A stretch of 50,777 nucleotides of DNA from assembly GCF_001028175.1 (NCBI RefSeq), contig NZ_AEJF01000142.1:1-50777 (forward strand), given 5' to 3'. This DNA comes from Caballeronia mineralivorans PML1(12) (GTDB lineage Bacteria; Pseudomonadota; Gammaproteobacteria; Burkholderiales; Burkholderiaceae). The notes below the pieces were generated by a model, which was not told the DNA's origin, did no database searches, and saw nothing but the letters and a program-made list of their open reading frames with translations. Position numbers and translations under genes: made by a program. Below, in pieces: positions 15,741 through 24,196 of this stretch (positions are counted from its first letter, which is position 1; every line of letters starts with the position of its first letter).

Positions 15741-17885
15741 ATGGAATACCCCATGCTTGCAGGTAGCTACAACAGTTTGCTCGTCTTGTTCTCGCTGCTC
15801 GTAGCGATTCTGGCCTCGTATACCGGGTTGGACATGGCGGGACGCATTTCTACCTCACAGGGACGTGCTGCCTTTGGGTGGCTGGTGGGCGGCGCGTGCG
15901 CCATGGGCACGGGCATCTGGTCGATGCACTTTGTCGGCATGCTTGCCTTCAGCTTGCCGATTTCGCTCGGCTATGATCTCGCGATCACCGTGCTCTCGCT
16001 TCTGATCGCGATCGCATCCTCGGCGTTCGCGCTGTGGCTTGTGGGCCAGAACGAGTTGCCTGTGTCGCGATTGATCTGTGGCGCTGTATTAATGGGCGCC
16101 GGGGTCGCCGGCATGCACTATACGGGCATGGCTGCGTTGCGCATGACACCCGGAATCCGCTACATCCCGCCGCTTTTTATCCTGTCTGTCGTCATCGCGA
16201 TTCTCGCGTCGGGCGCGGCGCTGTGGATTGCATTCCGTCTGCGCCGCCATTCACCTCTTGTCCGGCCGATGCGTGCAGGCGCTGCGGTGGTGATGGGCCT
16301 GGCCATTGTCGCGATGCATTACACCGGGATGGCGGCAGCGCAGTTTCCGCTGGGGAGCGTTTGCGGTGCTGTGCATGAGGGAGTGAACGCGGGATGGCTT
16401 GCGCTTGTGATCATTGTTGCCACGCTGGCGGTACTCGGCATCGCACTGATCATTTCAGTACTTGACCTGCGGCTGGAGGCACGCACCGCCATATTGGCGG
16501 TCTCACTCGCTGAGGCCAACCGGGAATTGACCTATCTGGCGTTACATGATGCCCTCACCAAGCTTCCCAATCGCGTGCTGCTGGAAGACCGGCTCGATCG
16601 GGCGATCCAGAGCGCCGATCGCGAACATGGCCGCTTTGCCCTGATGTTCATGGACCTGGACGGCTTCAAGGCGGTCAACGACGCCTGCGGCCATCACGTC
16701 GGCGACCTGTTGCTAGTCGAAGTCGCGCAACGCATCGGGGTGACCGTTCGATCACAGGACACTATCGCTCGTGTGGGCGGAGACGAATTCGTGCTGCTTG
16801 CAGAGGTAGTCGAACCAGCGGATGCGGCGACGCTCGCCGACAAAGTATTGGCCGTTATTCGAGAGCCCTTTCAGCTTGCCGGCCGCGAGTTGCGCGTGTC
16901 GACAAGCATTGGCATTGCGATGTACCCCGGCAACGGCTCTCATCGGGCTGACCTGCTGATCAATGCGGATGCCGCGATGTATCACGCGAAGGCGCTAGGA
17001 CGCAATACTTACTGTTTCTTCGAAGCCTCGATGAACGCCAATGTGCATGAGCAGTTACAGCTCGTGCAAGATCTCCTCGCGGCCGTTGGTCGAGGGCAAC
17101 TGGTTCTGCAATATCAACCGAAGTTCACTGCACCCAACGGGCCGGCAATCGGCGTGGAAGCGCTGGTGCGTTGGCGGCATCCCACTCGCGGGCTGATTGC
17201 ACCGGACCAGTTCATCCCCCTGGCGGAGAAAACCGGCTTGATCTTGCCAATCGGTGAATGGGTATTGGACGAGGCTTGCCGGCAGATCGCGGCGTGGCGC
17301 AACACAGGCCTCCAAGACCTGACCATGGCGGTCAACCTGTCAGCATTGCAATTCAGACATGCGAGTTTGATTCGAATTGTCCGGGAGACTTTGGCGCGCC
17401 ACGCACTGGAACCGAGCTGCCTGATGCTCGAGATCACCGAGTCCACGGCAATGCACGATGTCGATGCGAGTCTGCGAATCCTGGAGCAACTGCACGATAT
17501 GGGCGTGCGTATTTCCATCGACGATTTTGGCACCGGTTATTCAAGTCTTCTGTACCTGAAACGGCTACCGGCGAGCGAGCTGAAGATCGACCGTGGGTTT
17601 ATCCGCGACCTCGCTCGCGACACAGAAGACGCAGCGATTGTTTCGGCAATTGTGGCACTGGGTCAGACGCTCAATCTGAATATTGTCGCGGAAGGTGTGG
17701 AGACACAGGCACAACAAGAGTTCCTGACCCGTCTTGGTTGCGATTCGCTGCAAGGTTTCCTGCTCGGCCATCCGATGTCGGCAGATGATTTGATTGATGC
17801 ACTATCGCTGGATGGGGTAAGAGGAGGTCGGCCTGCTAACGAGGCCGGTATGGGGATGGCGCCTGTTGTGGGGCAGGTGGGTTGA
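15741..17885 (+). CDS. MHYT-GGDEF-EAL cyclic-di-GMP protein
   Basis: A 714-aa inner-membrane signalling protein. The first 250 residues form a seven-helix MHYT sensor with three MH(Y/F) motifs (WSMHFVGM, AGMHYTGM, AMHYTGM), proposed in the family to bind copper and sense O2, CO or NO. A GGDEF domain follows with intact GGDEF and a canonical inhibitory site RSQD five residues upstream. The EAL domain has EALVRW, DDFGTG and AEGVE, so both cyclase and phosphodiesterase activities are plausible. The ATG at 15753 is an alternative start. It stands alone in its transcription unit. Confidence 0.92.
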   Translation: MEYPMLAGSYNSLLVLFSLLVAILASYTGLDMAGRISTSQGRAAFGWLVGGACAMGTGIWSMHFVGMLAFSLPISLGYDLAITVLSLLIAIASSAFALWLVGQNELPVSRLICGAVLMGAGVAGMHYTGMAALRMTPGIRYIPPLFILSVVIAILASGAALWIAFRLRRHSPLVRPMRAGAAVVMGLAIVAMHYTGMAAAQFPLGSVCGAVHEGVNAGWLALVIIVATLAVLGIALIISVLDLRLEARTAILAVSLAEANRELTYLALHDALTKLPNRVLLEDRLDRAIQSADREHGRFALMFMDLDGFKAVNDACGHHVGDLLLVEVAQRIGVTVRSQDTIARVGGDEFVLLAEVVEPADAATLADKVLAVIREPFQLAGRELRVSTSIGIAMYPGNGSHRADLLINADAAMYHAKALGRNTYCFFEASMNANVHEQLQLVQDLLAAVGRGQLVLQYQPKFTAPNGPAIGVEALVRWRHPTRGLIAPDQFIPLAEKTGLILPIGEWVLDEACRQIAAWRNTGLQDLTMAVNLSALQFRHASLIRIVRETLARHALEPSCLMLEITESTAMHDVDASLRILEQLHDMGVRISIDDFGTGYSSLLYLKRLPASELKIDRGFIRDLARDTEDAAIVSAIVALGQTLNLNIVAEGVETQAQQEFLTRLGCDSLQGFLLGHPMSADDLIDALSLDGVRGGRPANEAGMGMAPVVGQVG

Positions 17886-17955
17886 TTCGGCGATGCTAGG
17901 CGGTGGCGCGATCCAACCGGGTAAAGCCGAAACGGGTCACCGACGCCGTGCCAAT

Positions 17956-18190
17956 ACCTGGACGAGCGTCGTAGTACCACAAAATCATTGGGCCTCGGGC
18001 GAAAGCCTGTTACGCAGCTTCGAGTCTTCTCCCGGCAAGCTACGCTATTTTTGCTCGGGATGTGGCACGCATCTCATTGCTGAGCGTCCCGAGCAAGCAC
18101 ACGTCATTCTCCGAGTTCAAACACTTGATGAGGATCCTGGAGTCACGCCCGCGATGCATATCTGGATTTCGCACGACCAGCCTCGGCACC
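17956..18190 (+). pseudogene. GFA-family (Mss4-like) remnant
   Basis: The frame reads ASGESLLRSFESSPGK, then YFCSGCGTHLIAERP and TLDEDPGVTPAMHIWISHDQ. This is the C-terminal half of a GFA/centromere-V-like zinc protein. The N-terminal zinc-binding CxCG part is replaced by unrelated sequence overlapping the end of the preceding gene, and the last residues diverge. It is a truncated relic without a plausible start. Confidence 0.7.
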
Positions 18191-18330
18191 AGTCCGAGCA
18201 GGCGGGCGACAAGGAATTTCAGCACAAGCGGTCTCCAGAGAAAAACGCACGCAAGTCTCCACTGACGGCCGTGCAACTGCACGACCGTCATCCGGTGAAA
18301 GAGTGATGCGGGAAGGTTTGCCGGACGCGA

Positions 18331-19908
18331 CTACCGGATCGACACGGACCCGAAGTTCACGCGGCCGAACGGACTGACGTGATAGCCATCCACATTCGGG
18401 CGCGTGATCGCGGCCACCAGCGGATGCGCAAGCGGAATCCAGAGCGCCTGATCGTGCGCGATCTTCTGGGCGCGCTCGTAGTCCTGCGCACGAACCGATG
18501 CAGTGCTGGTCGCCTTGCCGCTCGCGATCGACGCATCCAGCGACGCATCGCAGTAACGCTGGAAGTTGGTGCCGCCCTTCACCGCGTCGCACGAGAACAG
18601 CGGCGACAGGAAGTTGTCCGGATCGCCGTTGTCGCCGGCCCACCCCATGAACAGCAGGTCGTATTGCCCTTGCTTGATTTCATGAAGCAGCTCGCCCCAC
18701 TCCAGCGTCTTGATCTGAGCGTCGATGCCTACCTTGGTGAGGTCAGCCTGAAGCAGTTCGGCGCCCACCTTCGGATTCGGATTGAGCGTGCTGCCGGTCG
18801 AGCGGGTCCAGATCGTCAGACTTAGTCCGTTCGCCATGCCCGCCTGGGCCAGCAGCTTTTTCGCGAGCACGGGGTCGTACGCATAGCCGGTCTTCGCCTC
18901 CGTGCTGCTGGGATACGGACTCGTCGCCGGGACTGCGCTGGTGCCGAACAACGTCTTCACGTACGTATTGCGATCGAAGGCGAGGTTGATGGCGCGGCGC
19001 ACCGCCGGATTATCGAGGCCGTGACGCTGCGTATTGAGTGCGACGAACGCGGTCATAAAACCGGGCACGTCGAGCACTTTCAGCGACGGGTCCTTGCGCG
19101 CCGACGCGACGTCGTCCGGTTTCGGTGCGAGCGCGATGTCGCATTCGCCTGCCTTGACCCGTTGTGCCCGCACGGTCGGATCGGGCGTGATCGCGTAGAT
19201 CAGTCCATCGACCTTGAGTTTCGGTCCCCAGTAGTCCGGGTTCACTGCGTAACGGATCGTCGCGTCCGGGCGATAGCTCTTCAGGATGAACGGGCCGGTC
19301 GATACCGGTTTGGCGTTCAGGTCTGCGATCGCGTTGGTCTTCAGCAGTTGCGCCAGATATTCGCTCGAATAGATCGACGCGAAACTCATCGTCAGGATCG
19401 GCAGGAAGGTGGCGTCCGGACGGTTGAGGACGATGCGAACTGTCAGCGGATCGACCTTGTCGACCGACTTGATCAGCTTCGGGATCTGCATCGACTGCAC
19501 GTTCGGCATCACGATCGTCGGCAACGCCTTGCGCCATGCGTTGTCCGGATTCAGCATCCGGTCGAACGTGGCGATCACGTCGTCGGCATCGAAGGTCCGG
19601 GTCGGCTTGAAGTAATCGGTCGTCTGGAAGTGGACGTTGGGACGCAGATGGAACGTGTACACCGCGCCGGACTCACTGACGTCCCAACTCTGCGCGAGCG
19701 CCGGCTGCACAGTGCCGGTCACATCGTCGTACGCGACGAGCCCGTTGAAAATGACGTCGGCGGACGCATTCGTGATGGTCAGCGTGCTGTAACGTACCGG
19801 ATCGAATCCTTCCGGGCTAGCTTCGGTGCAGACAACCAGCGGCTTCGCAAAGGCGCTCGCAAGCGGTAAAACCATGAGCAACGCAATAGCGGAGAATCGC
19901 AATTTCAT
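18331..19908 (-). CDS. DppA-like peptide ABC substrate-binding protein
   Basis: A 525-aa periplasmic binding protein of the DppA/OppA family (SBP family 5). The signal peptide is at residues 1-20 (LPLASAFAKP), followed by the family sequence CTEASPEGFDPVRY and the conserved NPDYWGP and ALNTQRHGLDNPAVRRAINLA blocks. The start at 19908 places the signal peptide correctly and has GAGAAA 6 bp upstream. No permease or ATPase genes are nearby, so it must use a distant transporter. The porin gene 80 bp upstream is co-directional and probably co-transcribed. Confidence 0.92.
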   Translation of the reverse strand: MKLRFSAIALLMVLPLASAFAKPLVVCTEASPEGFDPVRYSTLTITNASADVIFNGLVAYDDVTGTVQPALAQSWDVSESGAVYTFHLRPNVHFQTTDYFKPTRTFDADDVIATFDRMLNPDNAWRKALPTIVMPNVQSMQIPKLIKSVDKVDPLTVRIVLNRPDATFLPILTMSFASIYSSEYLAQLLKTNAIADLNAKPVSTGPFILKSYRPDATIRYAVNPDYWGPKLKVDGLIYAITPDPTVRAQRVKAGECDIALAPKPDDVASARKDPSLKVLDVPGFMTAFVALNTQRHGLDNPAVRRAINLAFDRNTYVKTLFGTSAVPATSPYPSSTEAKTGYAYDPVLAKKLLAQAGMANGLSLTIWTRSTGSTLNPNPKVGAELLQADLTKVGIDAQIKTLEWGELLHEIKQGQYDLLFMGWAGDNGDPDNFLSPLFSCDAVKGGTNFQRYCDASLDASIASGKATSTASVRAQDYERAQKIAHDQALWIPLAHPLVAAITRPNVDGYHVSPFGRVNFGSVSIR

Positions 19909-19988
19909 TGGATGTTTCTCGTTTGAATTAGCCTCGACCGCGGCACGCGGGTCGGCGGCCGAGGCCCGGTACAGGTTCAATCAGAAGT

Positions 19989-21128
19989 TTAGAAGTTGTG
20001 GGCGATGCCGACGCGCAAGGCGGTTTGCGTCTGTGTGCTCGACGGAGTGAACGCATAGCCGATCACCGCATTCACGCCGCTCGATGCGCGAAGGTAGCCC
20101 GCCGACGCGTAGATCCGCGTACTCTTCGACAGACTCTCGTAGAGACCGATCGACAGCTCGTTCCAGTGATGATGTTCGAAGGTCGTGTACTGGTAGCCCG
20201 AGCGGAGCGCCAACGCAGGCGAGAACTGATACGCGCTGCCGGCTTCATACACATGCATGAAAGACGACACCTTGCCATCGGCCGACGTGACCTTGGTCAG
20301 GGTCGTGTTGGCCTTGATCGTGAGCTTGTCGAAGCTATAGCTCGCGCCGATCCCGCCCGTATCGAGGTGGCTCACGGTCAGTCCGGTGCTCGAATACAGC
20401 GACGTGAGCTGGCCCGTCGAGCTGCTGACTTTGGCGGTCGTGGTGCCAAGGAACGACGACAAGCCGAGCGCGTTGTATGGATCGATCGTCGTGCTGTTCA
20501 GCTGCGAGTAAGCCGCTGCCGCACTGAATGCGCCCGTCGCGTAAAGCACGCCGGCACTCCACGCGGAACCGGTGTGAAAGCTGCCGGCCGTATTGCTGAA
20601 CGAATACATCCCGCCCGCGCTCAGGCCGTTGAAACTCTTGCTTGCGAACTTGACCGAATTGATCATCGTGTCGCCGCTCATGCGGTCCAGGTCGCCGAGG
20701 TGGATCGCGTACCCGTCGCCGTCCTGGCTGATGTTATAGCGGGACGTGTAGTCGTTAATGAAGTCGTATTGCCTGCCGAGCGTCAGCGTGCCGAACGAGT
20801 TGCTCAGGCCGACCAGCGCGGTCTTTCCGAACATGTAGGCGCTGCTGGGCTTCGAACTGCCGTCGTTCACGCGAAAGCCCGAGCGAAGGTCGAATATGGC
20901 TTGCGTGCCCCCGCCAAGATCCTCTACGCCACGCAGCCCCCAGTAGTTGCTGTACACGACGCCGCTGTCCATCTTGTATTCGTGTTGCCCTCCCGTGTTC
21001 GTTATATAGGTCACCCCGTTGTCCATCCGCCCATAGAGCGTCACGCTGTTGTCCGCTTGCGCCGCCGATGTTGCCAGCATCGCAGTCATTCCCAAAGCTC
21101 CAAACCCGAAAAAGAATCTTGATTTCAT
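19989..21128 (-). CDS. OmpC-type outer-membrane porin
   Basis: A 379-aa trimeric beta-barrel porin of the Burkholderia/Neisseria type. The signal peptide (1-24, ending AAQA) is followed by DNSVTLYGRMDNGV, the usual first strand. The block SNYWGLRGVEDLGGGTQAIF and the terminal Phe (RVGIAHNF), recognised by the BAM complex, are present. No strong ribosome site is seen before ATG 21128. Directly upstream of the DppA-like gene, it may supply peptide or a related solute to that binding protein. Confidence 0.92.
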   Translation of the reverse strand: MKSRFFFGFGALGMTAMLATSAAQADNSVTLYGRMDNGVTYITNTGGQHEYKMDSGVVYSNYWGLRGVEDLGGGTQAIFDLRSGFRVNDGSSKPSSAYMFGKTALVGLSNSFGTLTLGRQYDFINDYTSRYNISQDGDGYAIHLGDLDRMSGDTMINSVKFASKSFNGLSAGGMYSFSNTAGSFHTGSAWSAGVLYATGAFSAAAAYSQLNSTTIDPYNALGLSSFLGTTTAKVSSSTGQLTSLYSSTGLTVSHLDTGGIGASYSFDKLTIKANTTLTKVTSADGKVSSFMHVYEAGSAYQFSPALALRSGYQYTTFEHHHWNELSIGLYESLSKSTRIYASAGYLRASSGVNAVIGYAFTPSSTQTQTALRVGIAHNF

Positions 21129-21402
21129 GTGCGGTGTTTTTAATGTTGGATCCCATAGAAGCCAGACCGAAACCAATGAGATGCAGCAATGCGCCGCACA
21201 CCGGGTTCGGAGCTGCATTCCCGTTCATCGGGGAACGGAATCACTGTATCGCGGGGTGGGTAGAAGAAAAAACTAAAGCCCTTCGTTCCGATCGATCAAT
21301 TTGAAATAACGTTCTATATTGGCTGGTAATTAATATAGATAGCATCTACCTGATGCAGCGAACAAAGTAGTTAATTCTTACCACTAATTACATGCCTTGC
21401 CT
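21129..21402. promoter_or_regulatory. AT-rich divergent promoter region
   Basis: This separates the porin (minus) from the amidotransferase (plus). An 8-bp inverted repeat TCTATATT...AATATAGA (21313-21339, 11-bp spacer) in an AT-rich stretch is a candidate operator. Confidence 0.35.
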
Positions 21403-22257
21403 ATGTGCCAGCTCCTTGCTCTTAGTTGCGCTGAACCGACCGATGTGACCTTTTCCTTCACGGGATTTGCGGCTCGAGGCGGTCTGACCGATCACCACGT
21501 GGACGGATGGGGAATCGCGTTTTATGAGGAGCGGGCATGCCGGCTATTCATCGACGACAAACCTGCTTGCCAATCCCCCATGGCGGAGTTCGTGAAGCGT
21601 TATCCGATCAAATCGCGCAATGTCATCGCGCACATCCGCAAGGCCACGCAGGGCGGTGCGAGTGCTGAGAATTGCCATCCGTTCATGCGCGAACATAACG
21701 GACAGCAATGGGTGTTCGCACATAACGGCGATCTGCGGGAGCGAAACTGGTGGGTGCCTGGCCCTTACGCACCGGTGGGAACAACCGATAGTGAATCGGC
21801 CTTTTGCACGATTATGAATGTGATCCACGAGCGTGGCGTCGGTCGGGATACCACGCCGGACGAGCTGTTCGACGTAGTCGAGGACATGACTCGCAACCTG
21901 AATCGCTATGGAATTTTCAACTTCCTGCTGTCGAATGGACAGTCGCAGTTTGCCTACTGCTCCACGCGGCTGGCTTATGTCATGCGCCGCTGGCCGTTCT
22001 CAAGCGCGAGACTTGTCGATGCCGATATGTCGGTCGACTTCTCCGCTTATGCGACCTCGGAAGACTGCACGGCAGTGATCGCGACGACACCACTCACCGA
22101 TGAAGCATGGACCACGTGCCAGCCGGGTGATCTGCTCATGTTTCGCGAAGGCTCCCTCGTCAGACGCGCACACGTCCCAGTGCCGCCCCAGGTACTTGCT
22201 ACCGCGCGATATGCGCCGTCCGAGACATCGGGCGCACCGGTTGTCTCGATGGGGTGA
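21403..22257 (+). CDS. Class II glutamine amidotransferase (YafJ-like)
   Basis: A 284-aa N-terminal-nucleophile amidotransferase domain protein. The frame could start at TTG 21397, but ATG 21403 puts the catalytic Cys at position 2 (MCQLLALSC), as the family requires. DGWGIAFYE, HIRKAT and FAHNGDL form the glutamine site. The protein is a stand-alone glutaminase domain; YafJ and DUG3-like relatives act on gamma-glutamyl compounds. The real partner or substrate is unknown. It is a single-gene unit converging on the ester-cyclase-like gene. Confidence 0.9.
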   Translation: MCQLLALSCAEPTDVTFSFTGFAARGGLTDHHVDGWGIAFYEERACRLFIDDKPACQSPMAEFVKRYPIKSRNVIAHIRKATQGGASAENCHPFMREHNGQQWVFAHNGDLRERNWWVPGPYAPVGTTDSESAFCTIMNVIHERGVGRDTTPDELFDVVEDMTRNLNRYGIFNFLLSNGQSQFAYCSTRLAYVMRRWPFSSARLVDADMSVDFSAYATSEDCTAVIATTPLTDEAWTTCQPGDLLMFREGSLVRRAHVPVPPQVLATARYAPSETSGAPVVSMG

Positions 22258-22308
22258 ATGGCAGTTGCGCCTTGGTGGCTGCCGATGACGTTACGGCGGA
22301 TCTATAGT

Positions 22309-22350
22309 GGGTCGACTACGCCAGTTTATCGTCGGACCGGGGCCGACCAG
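22309..22350 (+). repeat. Dispersed repeat, copy A
   Basis: A GC-rich stretch starting GGGTCGACTACG and containing ATCGTCGGAC. It matches copy B at 23661-23702 at about four of five bases. The start is also echoed at 48740-48755. Origin unknown; not recognised as a named element. Confidence 0.45.
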
Positions 22351-22426
22351 GAAACGACGGCCGACGCTGTCGCTTCGAATGGCTGTTCTTGGCCACAGGG
22401 TTGACCTTCGCGGTTGGCGTCACGGG

Positions 22427-22461
22427 CTACAACGGGCAGGGGTATACCCGGCCCGTTGTAG
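22427..22461. terminator. Hairpin between convergent genes
   Basis: Arms CTACAACGGGC (22427-22437) and its exact complement (22451-22461) enclose a second palindrome GGGTATACCC. Together they give one long hairpin with a small bulge. It lies between the amidotransferase and the minus-strand ester-cyclase-like gene. A bidirectional terminator is plausible although no T-run follows. Confidence 0.5.
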
Positions 22462-22513
22462 CGTTAGATGCACATGGCGTTGCGCAAACATATCGGACGG
22501 ATCGTGCCTTCGA

Positions 22514-22963
22514 TCACGCTGTTTTGATGAGTCCGAGTTGCTGCAGAGCGGTCACGCCGTCGTCCAGGCCGATTTCTTCAACGATCCTGCCGTCTTTTAG
22601 CTGGAGCACAGTCGTGCCAGTGAACCGCATTTTCCGTCCGGTCGCAGCCGGCAACGATCCAATGAGGAAATCGCTGAATGCCGGACCGGCATGCGTGCCG
22701 CCACGTTCCCAACGACCGACTACATAGTCCCCCTCGGCGATGAGATCAGTGGTGCCCCAGAAGTTGAGATCCGGGAATGCTTCGCGGAAATCGGTCATGA
22801 ATGCCTTGATGTCCTCGCGGCCACGGCGCGGCTCGTGCAGCGAGTAGCGCAGAAGCATGCCAGGAGCGGCAAGCTCGTCGACGATTTCGAGATTGCAGGT
22901 CTTGCCCCAGAAATCGGTGAACCAGCGGCCCACGATGGCCTTGTTGTCATCTTCCTTGGACAT
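22514..22963 (-). CDS. SnoaL-like ester cyclase/NTF2-fold protein
   Basis: A 149-aa protein with the SnoaL/NTF2 fold. DIKAFMTDFREAFPDL and the LIAEGDYVVGRW block, then LQLKDGRIVEEIGLDD, are typical of proteins annotated as ester cyclases or polyketide-cyclase-like. The ATG at 22963 has GAGG upstream. Substrate unknown; these domains often have no demonstrated catalysis. It appears monocistronic. Confidence 0.85.
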   Translation of the reverse strand: MSKEDDNKAIVGRWFTDFWGKTCNLEIVDELAAPGMLLRYSLHEPRRGREDIKAFMTDFREAFPDLNFWGTTDLIAEGDYVVGRWERGGTHAGPAFSDFLIGSLPAATGRKMRFTGTTVLQLKDGRIVEEIGLDDGVTALQQLGLIKTA

Positions 22964-23392
22964 GGTGAATTCCTCATTGACTGTGGTTGAAAGAGAGATG
23001 CACGATCGCCCCTCTCTGCCTGAACAATATTGGCGCGAGCAGTCAGCAGCCCCCCGTTTCTTGCTGCAATACTCGAAGAACCGCCATGCGGCTTGTGATG
23101 ACTATGGTCACTATGGCGTGCCGTTCGTAGGCAACCGCGCCAGCGGTCAAAGGCGACAAAACCGCATAACTGTGCGCGTTAAGCGTGGCTCTACGTTCAT
23201 CGCAATTGAACAGCAAGAAACGGAGTGCCCGTACCGATCTGCTGCGCTAGCTTGGGCATTCGATCCCGCACTAGCCGAGGTCGGCGGACAACGCGCGGCG
23301 CGTCCGAACCACACTTATCTCGCAGGCGCCCGACATGCCAATTCTTTCATCGTCATCGCGCTCGCCTGCCTTTCATCGACTGGAGTTCGACC

Positions 23393-23653
23393 ATGTTGCC
23401 ATTTCTCTCGCTTCACGCTCTTGCAGCACAACGCGGCGACGGACTGCGCCCTGAACTTCTCGCCTTGTTCGAACGCCATGTCAGATTGGAGACTGGTCTG
23501 GTTGCCATCATCGAACCTGTCGAAACGGAACTCCCCTCCCAAGCGGTAGACGTTGTTCCGAAAGTCCCTGTGGCGCCGTGCGGAGCCGATGAGTCTTCGG
23601 CGGAGGTCTCATGCCGCTGCGAAAACGGACAGCGGGAAGCGAGTTCTGGGTGA
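23393..23653 (+). CDS. Hypothetical 86-aa protein, weak support
   Basis: ATG 23393 follows TGGAG by 6 bp. The frame encodes an acidic 86-aa product with Leu-rich helix potential (LLALFERHVRLETGLVAII) and four Cys near its end. No family is recognised. It could be a relic. Confidence 0.3.
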   Translation: MLPFLSLHALAAQRGDGLRPELLALFERHVRLETGLVAIIEPVETELPSQAVDVVPKVPVAPCGADESSAEVSCRCENGQREASSG

Positions 23654-23757
23654 CTCAAACGGGTCGACTTCGGCTGTTCATCATCGGACGGGGCTCGGCC
23701 AACGCCGGCTGGTCGAAGACACTAGGTAAGCTGCTAACGATCGAAGAAGTTCTTTAG
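23611..23757 (+). CDS. Hypothetical 48-aa ORF over repeat copy B, weak support
   Basis: ATG 23611 has a CGGAGG site. The short basic product overlaps the previous ORF in another frame and is largely made of repeat copy B (GRLRLFIIGRG). Probably not a conserved gene. Confidence 0.2.
   Translation: MPLRKRTAGSEFWVTQTGRLRLFIIGRGSANAGWSKTLGKLLTIEEVL
23661..23702 (+). repeat. Dispersed repeat, copy B
   Basis: Starts GGGTCGACTTCGGCTG and continues ATCATCGGAC. Diverged relative of copy A (22309); its first 16 bases recur with one change at 48740-48755. Confidence 0.45.
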
Positions 23758-24196
23758 TGCAGCGCTTCTAGGTAAGCCTACCCGGTGACAGTTGCGTAGC
23801 TGTCAGGCCGACAGCAAGAAGCGGATAGGGCCATTCGGCGCTTTGATCAAGCGTCCGCAGAAACAACGTATGACGTTGTGCTCGGCCGAGACATTGCATG
23901 TCTATGTAATCCGAGGCACGTCTAGGTGCCTGTCTTCGTTGCTCGATAAGCGTCCAGCGCCAATAGTCTAGCTGGGCTGATTCCAGATTCATGTAATAGC
24001 CGCCCTTCGCCCCGGCAACTATCATCAAGCACCTGGAAGCATGACCCGTTCAATTCAGTCTCTACGGCTTGGTGATTGCACTGCGGACCTCGATGTGCCC
24101 GCGGACCTGATGAACGTCCTGCCGGGCAATTCACGGCAACCGATTCAGCAACTCGTCTTGGTTGCGCAATCCAACCTCTGTCGCCAGGGGAGCGAT

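Larger units (their letters stand above)
22964..24196. other. Gene-poor 1.2-kb region
   Basis: No strongly supported gene. It contains two weak small ORFs with ribosome sites (23393-23653 and 23611-23757), repeat copy B, and the promoter of the cyd genes at its right end. Codon patterns shift between frames, as expected of decayed sequence. Confidence 0.5.

Noticed and set aside
19021..19869. Long plus-strand open frame opposite the DppA-like gene
   Set aside because: Arg-rich shadow of the real minus-strand gene, which has a signal peptide and full family similarity.
24041..24196. 52-codon N-terminal extension of cioA
   Set aside because: It has no similarity to bd oxidases, and a good ribosome site supports the start at 24197.
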